Below are positions 53,962-62,992 of a stretch of DNA of 64,000 nucleotides, piece by piece. This DNA is from Pseudoalteromonas ostreae (GTDB lineage Bacteria > Pseudomonadota > Gammaproteobacteria > Enterobacterales > Alteromonadaceae). The notes beneath the pieces are model-generated. The model was not told the DNA's origin and did no database searches. It was given only the letters and a program-made list of their open reading frames with translations. The number at the start of each line of letters is the position of its first letter. Position 1 is the first letter of the stretch. Location: NCBI RefSeq assembly GCF_018069805.1, contig NZ_JAGPYN010000012.1:62001-126000 (forward strand). The letters are read 5' to 3'. The translations under genes and the position numbers were made by a program.

Positions 53962-55488
53962 ATGAATTATGAAGAGTTTTCATTTATAAATCAAGATGTT
54001 ACTTTTTTTCAAAAGTCGCATTCTCGTATAAGTGATAATGATGCCTTACTTGAGCGTTTTTTGAATGAAAAAAACTTAGATAAGGCCTTGTTGTTATGGC
54101 TTGAAGGCTCTTCTGATTCACCAATTACATGGAGTAAAGAATCCCTTAGTCCTTATTTACAAAAAGTTATCGTTGAACTCGATCAGCTCATATCACACCA
54201 GTTAAATTTAATTATTCATCAACCACGTTTTCAAAAATTGGAAGCTAGTTGGCGTAACCTATGGTGGTTGCTGTTACAGACAGAGCAGTACGACAAAGAA
54301 AATAAAGTAAAAATAAAAGTATTGAACTGTGATTGGGCAACGCTTTCAAAAGACGTCAATAAAGCAATCGATTTTGACCAAAGCTTATTTTTTCAGTTGT
54401 TGTATCAGAGTGAATTTGATAGTGCCGGTGGTGAACCATTTGGAGTTGTAATAGGTGATTACGAAATCAGTAATATGTTTTCACAAGGGTCTATTTACAA
54501 CGATATTGATACCATTAAAGAAATATCACGTACCGCTGCAGCGGCTTTTGCGCCTTTTATTTGCTCAGCTTCTGCAAATTTATTTGGTGCAGATAATTTT
54601 TCAGATTTAGGTTATCACTCAGATTTGTTTAATCAATTTGACCAACCTGAGTATATTAAATGGCAAAGCTTTAGAGCCATGGAAGAAGCGCGATTTGTAG
54701 GGCTTACCTTGCCCCATGTTTTAGTGAGGCCTCCTTACAAGAATGATGGTAAGCGTCATCAAGATTTTTATTTTAAAGAGCAAATTAATGACCCTGAAAC
54801 GGATATGCTGTGGGGAAATGCTGCCTACCAATTTGTTTCAACAATTATTCGAGCTTACTGTGAAAGTGGCTGGTTCGGACATATTCGGGGCATGGAACCT
54901 GGTAAAGTATCAAAGGGATTAGTAACAGGGTTAGCTCAAGATAATTTTGCTAATGATATTTATCAAAAAGAATCAAAGCCGCCACTTGATTTACTAGTAA
55001 CAAGTAAGTTTGAAAAGCAATTTTCGGAACTTGGGTTTATTCCAACGTCGTCCGTAACTAACACAGAACATATTGTTTTTTATAGTAATGCATCAGTTCA
55101 AAAAACAAAAAATTATGAATCTAGTGCAGCGAACATAAATGCGCGTTTGTCATCTATGTTGCAATATATTTTGTGCGTGTCTCGATTTGCTCATTATTTG
55201 AAGTTATTAGCAAGGGACCGAGTTGGTTCATATAACACAGCACAAGCATGTGAGCGCGATTTACAGGCATGGATAAATAATTATACAACGGCGTCAGACT
55301 CCGCGTCTGAATATGTGAGAAGTAAGTATCCACTTAGTAATGCAAAAATAAAAGTAAGTGAGAATAAGGCAAATCCTGGTCACTATTTTTCAGTTTTGCA
55401 GTTACAGCCCCATTTTCAATTAGATCAGATGGTCTCCAGTATTAAATTAATAACAGAGCTCAGTCCCCATCATAAAATAAAGGAATAG
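53962..55488 (+). CDS. second TssC-like sheath protein (ImpD-like paralogue)
   Basis: The 508-residue protein is clearly homologous to TssC over its full length: FQKLEASWRNLWWLLLQTEQ, EFDSAGGEPFGVVIGDYEIS, PFICSASANLFGADNFSDLG, LPHVLVRPPY, and LQPHFQLDQMVSSIKLITEL. It is more divergent and has its own N-terminal region of about 40 residues. A second TssC in this place is known as ImpD in Rhizobium imp loci. It could be a minor sheath or cap component, or a TssC variant for assembly initiation; the role is unsettled. Confidence 0.9.
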   Translation: MNYEEFSFINQDVTFFQKSHSRISDNDALLERFLNEKNLDKALLLWLEGSSDSPITWSKESLSPYLQKVIVELDQLISHQLNLIIHQPRFQKLEASWRNLWWLLLQTEQYDKENKVKIKVLNCDWATLSKDVNKAIDFDQSLFFQLLYQSEFDSAGGEPFGVVIGDYEISNMFSQGSIYNDIDTIKEISRTAAAAFAPFICSASANLFGADNFSDLGYHSDLFNQFDQPEYIKWQSFRAMEEARFVGLTLPHVLVRPPYKNDGKRHQDFYFKEQINDPETDMLWGNAAYQFVSTIIRAYCESGWFGHIRGMEPGKVSKGLVTGLAQDNFANDIYQKESKPPLDLLVTSKFEKQFSELGFIPTSSVTNTEHIVFYSNASVQKTKNYESSAANINARLSSMLQYILCVSRFAHYLKLLARDRVGSYNTAQACERDLQAWINNYTTASDSASEYVRSKYPLSNAKIKVSENKANPGHYFSVLQLQPHFQLDQMVSSIKLITELSPHHKIKE

Positions 55489-55490
55489 TC

Positions 55491-56261
55491 ATGAAAAAAA
55501 TACATAGCCTCATACGCGAGGGAAAACTTGCTGAAGCTTTAGCTTTTTGCGCAACTGAGCTGCAAGATGAACCGTTAAACTTTGATATAAGAAGTATTTA
55601 CTCTGAGTTACTTTGTATCAATGGTGAACTTGAAAAAGCCGACAAGCAAATTGATTTTATGGTGCAAAAGAATCCTGAGTTTGCTGTGGGAGCCGTAAAT
55701 TTAAGGCATTTAATTCGTGCACAACAATCTAGAATCGATTTCTACCAAGGAAACGGTATCCCTAAGCTATTTCATGATGCAGATGAACTCGATACATTGT
55801 TCTTAAAAATGCATGTGGCTTTGCAAGAAGGTGAAATCGAGCAAGCGGCTGGGTTTGCAAAAGAAATGGAAGAATTAAGAAGTTCACAAGATGACGGCTC
55901 TGCAGCGCGTGATTTAGATGATACCTTAAGTCCATATTTAGAGTTATTAGGTACTAATGGTGAATTTTACCTTGCAAACTTTAACGAAATTGATTCATTA
56001 AAAATAGAGCCGGTAGAATCTTTACTTGAAAGTATTTGGTTAAGAGTTGAAGTAACCATTAATGGTGGCCCATCTGGAACAGCCCACATCCCACTTATCT
56101 ATACTAATTCAGAGTCAGATCTTGAGAAGCTTGGTCAGGTTTCTGATTGGATAGAGCTTAAAGCTGAGTTTATGATCGGCAAAGGGATGAAAATGGTTTT
56201 TGTTAATGATGAGGCAATCACCATACCGAACTTACGAATAAACTCGCTAGAAACAGTGTAA
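55491..56261 (+). CDS. tagJ: T6SS accessory protein TagJ (ImpE)
   Basis: The 256-residue protein begins IHSLIREGKLAEALAFCATELQDEPLNFDIRSIYSELLCINGELEKADKQIDFM, the tetratricopeptide-like start of ImpE/TagJ, followed by a C-terminal beta domain with WLRVEVTINGGPSGTAHIPLIYTNSE. TagJ binds TssB and can help ClpV recruitment to the sheath in some systems. It starts two bases after the preceding stop. Confidence 0.92.
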   Translation: MKKIHSLIREGKLAEALAFCATELQDEPLNFDIRSIYSELLCINGELEKADKQIDFMVQKNPEFAVGAVNLRHLIRAQQSRIDFYQGNGIPKLFHDADELDTLFLKMHVALQEGEIEQAAGFAKEMEELRSSQDDGSAARDLDDTLSPYLELLGTNGEFYLANFNEIDSLKIEPVESLLESIWLRVEVTINGGPSGTAHIPLIYTNSESDLEKLGQVSDWIELKAEFMIGKGMKMVFVNDEAITIPNLRINSLETV

Positions 56262-56278
56262 TTTAAAGTTAAATCATA

Positions 56279-56764
56279 ATGATAGAGCATAAGCAACAGT
56301 TGCAAGCATCGATCCTTGATCGATTGATTGACGATGAGCCAAACTTTCAAGATGCGCCCTCTCGTACCGAAGGGATCACGATTAGTGAGCTTCGTAAAAA
56401 TGTGCGCAGAGATATTGAAGCTTTGCTAAATGCCCGTATTCAATGGCATACCTGGCCTACTCAATATAACGAATTAGCGACGTCATGTTTATCTTATGGT
56501 TTGCCTGACTTTTCAAGTATGTCTGTGAGTTCTCATGAAGGCCGGGCACTGTTATGCGAGACAGTCAGAAATACAATTTTAAAGTTTGAACCTCGATTCT
56601 TAGAAGTCGAAGTATTTACAGATGAAGATGTGCCAATAAACAGGGTGCTTCATTTAAGGATCAATGCACTTTTGTACGCTGATCCTGAGCCTGAATTTAT
56701 TAGCTTTGATTCAGAAGTAGAGCCTATAAACCTTGGCATGAAAATTATTGAGGCGTCATTATGA
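56279..56764 (+). CDS. tssE: T6SS baseplate protein TssE (gp25-like)
   Basis: The 161-residue protein is the gp25-like baseplate component: ASILDRLIDDEP, ISELRKNVRRDIEALLNARIQW, LATSCLSYGLPDFSSMS and the core FEPRFLEVEVF. It starts sheath polymerisation on the baseplate. It overlaps tssF by four bases (ATGA). Confidence 0.95.
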   Translation: MIEHKQQLQASILDRLIDDEPNFQDAPSRTEGITISELRKNVRRDIEALLNARIQWHTWPTQYNELATSCLSYGLPDFSSMSVSSHEGRALLCETVRNTILKFEPRFLEVEVFTDEDVPINRVLHLRINALLYADPEPEFISFDSEVEPINLGMKIIEASL

Positions 56765-58587
56765 ACGATGAGTTATTAAAATATTACAATCGTGAATTAG
56801 CATTTGTGCGTCACTTAGGTAAAGATTTCTCTGAAAAATACCCTAAAGTTGCAGGCCGCTTAAAGTTGAGTGAGGATCATATTGAAGATCCTCACGTCTC
56901 GCGATTAATAGAGTCTTTTGCTTTTCTAACTGCTAACATTAGGCAAAAGTTAGACGATAGTTTCCCTGAATTAACGGACGCTTTATTAGGGCAAATGTTG
57001 CCTGATTACCAAGCACCAATTCCGTCAATGTCAGTTGTTAAGTTAGAAGCTGAAAACTTATCTACAGCGGGTGTTGTTATTCCGAGGGCCAGTGAAGTTG
57101 AAACCAACGTCGAATCTATGAAGCAGTGCAAGTTTCAAACATGTTATGAAACTTACTTATGGCCGGTTGAAATTACCCATGCTCAATTTGATAACAGTCC
57201 ATTTGTTGCACCTAAACCTCGTTGGCATGAGCGTGCTAAATCAATTTTCAAGCTTGAATTAACAGGTGAATATAAAGGTGTATCACTCGCTGAAACAGGG
57301 CTTGAAAAACTGAGAGTGTTTATCAATGGGCAATGGCATCACACGCTAAAAGTATATGAATTACTTTTTAAACACGCTATTGGCATAGCCATAGATAATG
57401 GTGAAGAAGGGATTAAGTATTTATCAAAAAACCAATTAAAAGCTGTTGGCTTTGAGTCGCATGAAGCGGTTGTTCCTTACTCACAGCGCTCATCTGGTGG
57501 TTATCGTTTACTTGTTGAAAATTTTACGTTTCCTGAAAAGTTTCGCTTCTTTGAAATTGATGGCATAGGAGCTGCGTTACCAAAGCAATCAAATCGATGT
57601 GAAATTTATATTTACCTCGATACCGAGTCAAGTGAGCTTGAAAAACAAGTCGATAACAACATGTTTTTACTAGGCTGCACACCAATAATTAATTTGTTTG
57701 AGCAAGAGCTTGAACCGATTCGGCCACAAATAAGCGAATATGAATACCAATTAACGCCTCGTTATATGGATTCAGAAATCTCTGAGGTAATAGCCATTTC
57801 TGAAGTCATTGCGTTTGACCACAAAGGTAATAAACAGGTGGTATCACCTTTTTATGGGCAAACTCATCCAAAGTATCAAGGTCATAATGATTTATTTTGG
57901 CATATTCGCAGAGAAACTGCTTCTTGGGCTGGAGGCTACGTAGAGTCTGGTACTGAGACTTTTATGTCACTTGTTGATGCTACATTTGAAAACAGTGCAT
58001 TGGAATATGGTGAAGGTAATTCTGTTTTAACGGTAAGAGCGAAATGTAGTAACAGGAACTTGCCCGCTAGCATGCCATTTGGCGATGACGAATTGGGTTT
58101 ACTAATGCCAGAGCGCGGCGATGTAATTAAAAAAATTCGTTGTCTCACTCCTTTTACTCATGCGGTTCGACCTATTTTAGCTGATGCAACAAGATGGCAA
58201 TTAGTAAATCATTTAACGTTGGATACATTCAGTGGTGAAGATGCTTGTAATCGATTAAAAGAAATTTTAAGGCTCTATGACTTTAGGGCGACGCCGCAAA
58301 GTAAAGGCATGATTGATAATATCTATCGGTTAAAAATAGCGCCTTCAACAGCAAGAGTTGTGCAACAAGGACGCGTGAGTTTTGCCACTGGCAGTGAAAT
58401 AGAAATAACATTTGCTAATGATGATTTCTCTGGAAGTGGTATGTTTTTCTTTGCTGCGATTTTAGACCATTTCTTTGCACAATTTGCTGCAATTAATAGC
58501 TACACACGCCTTAGTCTTAGATTAAAAGAGCAGGAACAGATTTATTATCAATGGCCTGCACGAGTGGGAGATAATCCACTTTTATGA
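56761..58587 (+). CDS. tssF: T6SS baseplate protein TssF
   Basis: The 608-residue protein begins MNDELLKYYNRELAFVRHLGKDFSEKYPKVAGRL, the standard TssF opening, with LIESFAFLTANIRQKLDDSFPELTDALL and the C-terminal GSGMFFFAAILDHFFAQFAAINSYTRL. TssF2-TssG forms the baseplate wedge. It overlaps tssE and tssG by four bases each. Confidence 0.97.
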   Translation: MNDELLKYYNRELAFVRHLGKDFSEKYPKVAGRLKLSEDHIEDPHVSRLIESFAFLTANIRQKLDDSFPELTDALLGQMLPDYQAPIPSMSVVKLEAENLSTAGVVIPRASEVETNVESMKQCKFQTCYETYLWPVEITHAQFDNSPFVAPKPRWHERAKSIFKLELTGEYKGVSLAETGLEKLRVFINGQWHHTLKVYELLFKHAIGIAIDNGEEGIKYLSKNQLKAVGFESHEAVVPYSQRSSGGYRLLVENFTFPEKFRFFEIDGIGAALPKQSNRCEIYIYLDTESSELEKQVDNNMFLLGCTPIINLFEQELEPIRPQISEYEYQLTPRYMDSEISEVIAISEVIAFDHKGNKQVVSPFYGQTHPKYQGHNDLFWHIRRETASWAGGYVESGTETFMSLVDATFENSALEYGEGNSVLTVRAKCSNRNLPASMPFGDDELGLLMPERGDVIKKIRCLTPFTHAVRPILADATRWQLVNHLTLDTFSGEDACNRLKEILRLYDFRATPQSKGMIDNIYRLKIAPSTARVVQQGRVSFATGSEIEITFANDDFSGSGMFFFAAILDHFFAQFAAINSYTRLSLRLKEQEQIYYQWPARVGDNPLL

Positions 58588-59573
58588 TCAAGCATTTAAT
58601 TTCTCAAGCCTCACAAATTGATTTTTATAAAGCAGTTTTTATCGTTGAAAAGCAGCTTAAAAAGCGTGCTTTAGAGTACCGGCATGTGGGTTATGATAGT
58701 AGCCCTAAATTGGAGTTGATCAAATTTACGGCAACGCAAAAATTTGGTTATCCAGGTAATGCAATTACCAAACTTGAAGAAATTGGCTTTGAAGATGGCT
58801 TACATAAAGTGCATATGCAAGTCTCGTTTATGGGTTTAACTGGTTGTTCTGGCGCATTACCTCAGTTTTATAGTGAGTTGGTAATGCAGCGTTTACGCTA
58901 TAAAGATACTACGATGCGTGATTTTTATGACATGTTTAATCACCGCTTAGTCTCTTTGTATTACCGTGCATGGAAAAAATATAAGCCGTCGCTTAATCAT
59001 ACCAACAGTGCTCGAAATAAAGATCCCTATACACAAATTTTAGGCTTGTTGAGTGGTGGTTATAATGAGCATCAACTTTATTTTGCTGGTTTGTATAGTC
59101 GAAAAATTAGAAACGCATTTGATTTAAAAAACATTTTATCATCGTATTTAGATTGCCAAGTCACCATTAAGCAAATGGTTGGTCAATGGCACAATTTAGA
59201 TGCGCAAGAGCAAACGTGTTTAGCGAGTCAAGCGCTATATGAGGGCCGACATGCTCGCTTAGGCATAGATACAATGCTAGGCAAAAAAGTGTGGGATGCA
59301 TCGTCAAACATTGAAGTAAATATTGCCACAGATGATCCAGACAAGGCCAAATTATTATTACCTAATGGAACGCTATTCAAACTAGCTAACGAAATTATTA
59401 AAGATTATGTGGGTAATGCCATTAATTTTCGTTTAGTTATTGAATCGCACTTTACAAGCTTAGGTTCCGCAACGCTAGCGCAGAGTAATTGCAAGCTTGG
59501 AGCAAATAGTTTTTTAGCTGTACAGCATGACAAATTAAAATCAAACCCTATTAAGTTATCGTTTAAGGGATAA
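58584..59573 (+). CDS. tssG: T6SS baseplate protein TssG
   Basis: The 329-residue protein has the TssG/VasB pattern: QIDFYKAVFIVEKQ, MQVSFMGLTGCSGALPQFYSEL, MRDFYDMFNHRLVSLYYRAWKKY, and a C-terminal RLVIESHFTSLGSATLAQ. It pairs with TssF in the wedge. Confidence 0.96.
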   Translation: MIKHLISQASQIDFYKAVFIVEKQLKKRALEYRHVGYDSSPKLELIKFTATQKFGYPGNAITKLEEIGFEDGLHKVHMQVSFMGLTGCSGALPQFYSELVMQRLRYKDTTMRDFYDMFNHRLVSLYYRAWKKYKPSLNHTNSARNKDPYTQILGLLSGGYNEHQLYFAGLYSRKIRNAFDLKNILSSYLDCQVTIKQMVGQWHNLDAQEQTCLASQALYEGRHARLGIDTMLGKKVWDASSNIEVNIATDDPDKAKLLLPNGTLFKLANEIIKDYVGNAINFRLVIESHFTSLGSATLAQSNCKLGANSFLAVQHDKLKSNPIKLSFKG

Positions 59574-59595
59574 TTAAAATTAAAAGGAACAGAGT

Positions 59596-62202
59596 ATGTC
59601 TTCGATGACACTAAATAAATTAGTTGAAAAACTGAGTCCCGATTGCAGAAAAAGCCTTGAAGCGGCTGTTGCAATTTGTAATAGCCGCAGCCATTTCACA
59701 GTTGAACTTGAGCATTGGTTATTAGCGATGGTAGAGCAACAGCTTGATGATGTTAGGCTTATTTTTGGTTCATTTGATATTGATATTGATCAAGTGAAAC
59801 AGGATTTAAATCAGTCGCTTGAATCTTTCAAAACAGGAAGTCAGTCTTCGCCTAGTTTATCAGTGCATGTAACTAGTTTATTAAGACAATCATGGTTAAG
59901 CACCAGTATTGAGTTTACCGATCAGCAAATTCGCAGTGCATACGTTATTTATACACTAACGAAAGACGACACTTTATCTAGTTTAGTTACTCGCTGTAGT
60001 AAGTTATTTAATAAAATTGACCCTGGGCAGCTACTACACGCCTGGCCTGAAATTGTGGCGCAATCACAAGAGCGAAATCAGGCAGCACAAAATGCGACAG
60101 CTGCGCAAGCAAGTACTAATTCTAAAACGCCAAATCTTGAGCAATTTACCGTTGATCTCACAGCACAAGCACGTGCAGGTAAAATAGACCCGATTTTGGG
60201 CCGTGATTTTGAAATTAGACAAATGATCGACATTTTAACCCGCCGCCGTCAAAACAACCCGATTTTAACCGGTGAAGCTGGGGTTGGTAAAACAGCTGTT
60301 GTGGAAGGTTTAGCACTTAGAATTGCGCAAAAAGATGTACCAGCTGTGCTACAAAATGTAAGAATTCATAGCTTAGACTTAGCACTATTACAAGCCGGTG
60401 CTGGTATGAAAGGTGAGTTTGAGAATCGCTTAAAATCATTAATCAACGAAGTTAAGAACTCAGCTGATCCCGTTATCTTATTTATCGATGAAGCACATAC
60501 AATGATCGGTAGTGGTGGACAAGCAGGCCAAAACGACGCTGCTAACTTATTAAAACCAGCACTAGCACGTGGTGAATTACGTACAATTGCTGCAACCACC
60601 TGGGCGGAATATAAAAAGTTTTTTGAAAAAGATGCCGCACTGACCCGCCGTTTTCAGGTTGTTAAAGTAGAAGAGCCAACCCCAGAAAAAGCAGTTGCGA
60701 TGTTACGAGGTTTAGTGCCTGTGATGGAGCGTCATCATAAAGTATTTATTTCCGAGCAGGCGCTGGAAAGTGCTGTTCATCTTTCGCATCGATATATCAC
60801 CGCACGACAACTACCAGATAAAGCCGTTGCACTTTTGGATACGGCTTGCGCGCGCGTTGCGATGAGCCAAGCATCTACACCTAACACGATAGAACAGTTA
60901 GTAAATCGTCTTAGTGTGATTGAAACGCAAATTAAAATGTTAAATCGTGAGCAAAAAACGGGCTTAGATCATTCACAGCAGTTAGATGATTTAAAAGCCG
61001 AGCTTATTAGTATTGACCAGCAATTACAGCCGCTCAATGAACAATTTAAACTCGAGAAAGAAATTGTTTCAGAGTTAAATCAGGCGCTTGAACTAGTTAA
61101 CACACAAGAGCAAGAAGCCTCTCAAGAAATACTTGAGTCACTTAAACTCAGTAAAGAAAAGCTCGCCACGTTTGAGCAAAATATGGTGCACTGGCAGGTA
61201 AGTGAAGAGCTCATTGCACAGGTTATTTCTGACTGGACGGGTATCCCAGTTGGTAAAATGCATGAAGATGAAATTCACGGTATTTTAAACTTAGCGTCAC
61301 ACATGAAACAGCGTGTGGTTGGTCAAGATCATGCTCTTGATTTAATTGCTAAAGTTGTACAAACCTCTCGGGCACAGCTTGCCGATGAAAGTCGTCCTAA
61401 TGGTATATTTATGCTCGCCGGTCCAAGTGGGGTAGGTAAAACTGAGACCGCTTTATCACTGGCACAGGAAGTATATGGCAGTGAAGAAAATGTCACTGTT
61501 ATCAATATGTCTGAATTTAAAGAAGAGCATAAAGTTTCATTATTATTAGGCTCGCCTCCTGGATATGTTGGCTATGGTGAGGGGGGGATTTTAACGGAAG
61601 CCGTGAGAAGAAAACCATACAGTGTGGTGCTGTTAGACGAAATGGAAAAAGCGCATCCGGGTGTGCAAGATATCTTCTATCAAGTATTTGATAAAGGCAC
61701 CATCAAAGATGGCGAAGGCCGTGATATTGATTTTAAGAACACCATTATCATTATGACCTCAAATGTGGGCACAGATACCACCATGAGCCTATTTGAAGAC
61801 GAAGAAAGTAAGCCAAGCATAAAAGGATTATCAAAGGCTCTACAAGATGATTTACTTACTGCTTTCAAACCTGCATTTTTAGGCCGTATTAATGTAATTC
61901 CTTATATTCCATTAAGTGATGAGATCCTAACTGAAATTGCAGCGATTCAATTGGCTAAAATAATCAAGCGAGTAGATAAGAATTATAATGCTGAGTTGTC
62001 TTATAATGACGATGTTATTGATTATATTGTTGCAAACTGCCAAAATGCAGGATCAGGCGCTAGAAATATTCATACAATATTACAAAATAAAGTGTTACCA
62101 ATGCTTTCAGAAGTCCTACTTTTCAGTATGATAGAAAATAACGAAATACATAATATATTACTGAAAGTTAAAGATAATGAATTTGAGCTTAATATTAATT
62201 AA
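59596..62202 (+). CDS. tssH: T6SS sheath-recycling AAA+ ATPase TssH (ClpV)
   Basis: The 868-residue protein has a Clp N-domain (about 1-150), AAA1 with GEAGVGKT at 226-233 and the [13 protein letters not shown]alker B, a coiled-coil middle domain, and AAA2 with GPSGVGKT at 609-616, [12 protein letters not shown], and the [11 protein letters not shown] junction. ClpV extracts TssC from contracted sheaths. The N-domain starts [23 protein letters not shown], as in ClpV rather than ClpB. AAAAGGA precedes the ATG. Confidence 0.97.
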   Translation: MSSMTLNKLVEKLSPDCRKSLEAAVAICNSRSHFTVELEHWLLAMVEQQLDDVRLIFGSFDIDIDQVKQDLNQSLESFKTGSQSSPSLSVHVTSLLRQSWLSTSIEFTDQQIRSAYVIYTLTKDDTLSSLVTRCSKLFNKIDPGQLLHAWPEIVAQSQERNQAAQNATAAQASTNSKTPNLEQFTVDLTAQARAGKIDPILGRDFEIRQMIDILTRRRQNNPILTGEAGVGKTAVVEGLALRIAQKDVPAVLQNVRIHSLDLALLQAGAGMKGEFENRLKSLINEVKNSADPVILFIDEAHTMIGSGGQAGQNDAANLLKPALARGELRTIAATTWAEYKKFFEKDAALTRRFQVVKVEEPTPEKAVAMLRGLVPVMERHHKVFISEQALESAVHLSHRYITARQLPDKAVALLDTACARVAMSQASTPNTIEQLVNRLSVIETQIKMLNREQKTGLDHSQQLDDLKAELISIDQQLQPLNEQFKLEKEIVSELNQALELVNTQEQEASQEILESLKLSKEKLATFEQNMVHWQVSEELIAQVISDWTGIPVGKMHEDEIHGILNLASHMKQRVVGQDHALDLIAKVVQTSRAQLADESRPNGIFMLAGPSGVGKTETALSLAQEVYGSEENVTVINMSEFKEEHKVSLLLGSPPGYVGYGEGGILTEAVRRKPYSVVLLDEMEKAHPGVQDIFYQVFDKGTIKDGEGRDIDFKNTIIIMTSNVGTDTTMSLFEDEESKPSIKGLSKALQDDLLTAFKPAFLGRINVIPYIPLSDEILTEIAAIQLAKIIKRVDKNYNAELSYNDDVIDYIVANCQNAGSGARNIHTILQNKVLPMLSEVLLFSMIENNEIHNILLKVKDNEFELNIN

Positions 62203-62232
62203 AAATAATTTAATAAATAATTGCTAATAGGG

Positions 62233-62261
62233 TTGTTTATTAAATTTTATGGCATTATAAT
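62233..62261 (+). promoter_or_regulatory. hcp promoter candidate
   Basis: TTGTTT (62233-62238) and TATAAT (62256-62261) are separated by exactly 17 bases, a near-consensus sigma-70 promoter. It lies in the 237-base gap between tssH and hcp and would produce a leader of about 170 bases. Together with the hcp terminator it would make hcp an independently transcribed unit. Confidence 0.65.
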
Positions 62262-62439
62262 TTTGGTGCCTTAAATCACTATATGGAATTTTGAGACATT
62301 GTCTTCATCTAAGGAAAGGATTTTTAGGGCCTTTTCATTACAGTATTAGAGATAATGATTTCAAAGGAATTTTGGGAAACCAAAGAAACGAATCCAGGCT
62401 AAATGGATAACATTGTTTAATAAAAAGGAGCATTATCAA

Positions 62440-62919
62440 ATGCAAGCAAATACATATTTAAAGTACGGTTCAATCAAAGGCGAAACTACAGCAGAGTCTT
62501 TTAAAGATTTAATCACAGTATTATCTTTAGATTGGAACGTAAGTCGTGAAATTAGTGCTGCGACTGGTACAGCAATGGACCGTGAGTCTAGCTCTACCCG
62601 TCTTGGTGACGTTACAATTACTAAACTTCAAGATAAAGCATCTCCGGATCTTTTCAAAGAAGCAACAATTGGTAAAGGTCTTCCTGCTATTTTCCATATC
62701 ACTAAGCAAGGTGATAAAGTTGAAGAAATCATGAAAATCGAACTTACAGATGCAATGATTTCTAGCTATTCAGTATCAGTACAAAACGATCGTCCGATCG
62801 AAACAATCACTATCAGCTACACTGAAATGATGATGACTGTTACTCCTACTGATGACAAAAATAACATTACTGCTCCACTTGTATATGGTTACAGCGGTGT
62901 TAAAGGTCAACAAATGTAA
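62440..62919 (+). CDS. hcp: T6SS tube protein Hcp
   Basis: The protein (159 residues from ATG 62440) is an Hcp/TssD tube subunit: MQANTYLKYGSIKGETTAESFKD, DWNVSREISAATGTAMDRESSSTRLGDVTITK, and the C-terminal IETITISYTEMMMTVTPTDDK. Hexameric rings of Hcp stack inside the sheath and can carry effectors. The ATG at 62440 is chosen because AAAAAGGAG lies nine bases ahead and MQANTYLKY is the usual start; an in-frame TTG start at 62413 is not needed. Confidence 0.97.
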   Translation: MQANTYLKYGSIKGETTAESFKDLITVLSLDWNVSREISAATGTAMDRESSSTRLGDVTITKLQDKASPDLFKEATIGKGLPAIFHITKQGDKVEEIMKIELTDAMISSYSVSVQNDRPIETITISYTEMMMTVTPTDDKNNITAPLVYGYSGVKGQQM

Positions 62920-62938
62920 TATTTGTTGTCTAATAATG

Positions 62939-62967
62939 GCTCTGAGCTTTGCTCAGAGCTTTTTTTG
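62939..62967 (+). terminator. Rho-independent terminator after hcp
   Basis: GCTCTGAGC (62939-62947) pairs perfectly with GCTCAGAGC (62951-62959) over a three-base loop, followed by eight T residues to 62967. It lies 20 bases after the hcp stop and before vgrG. Confidence 0.92.
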
Positions 62968-62992
62968 ATCTTTAGGATGGGAAAAGCAAGGA

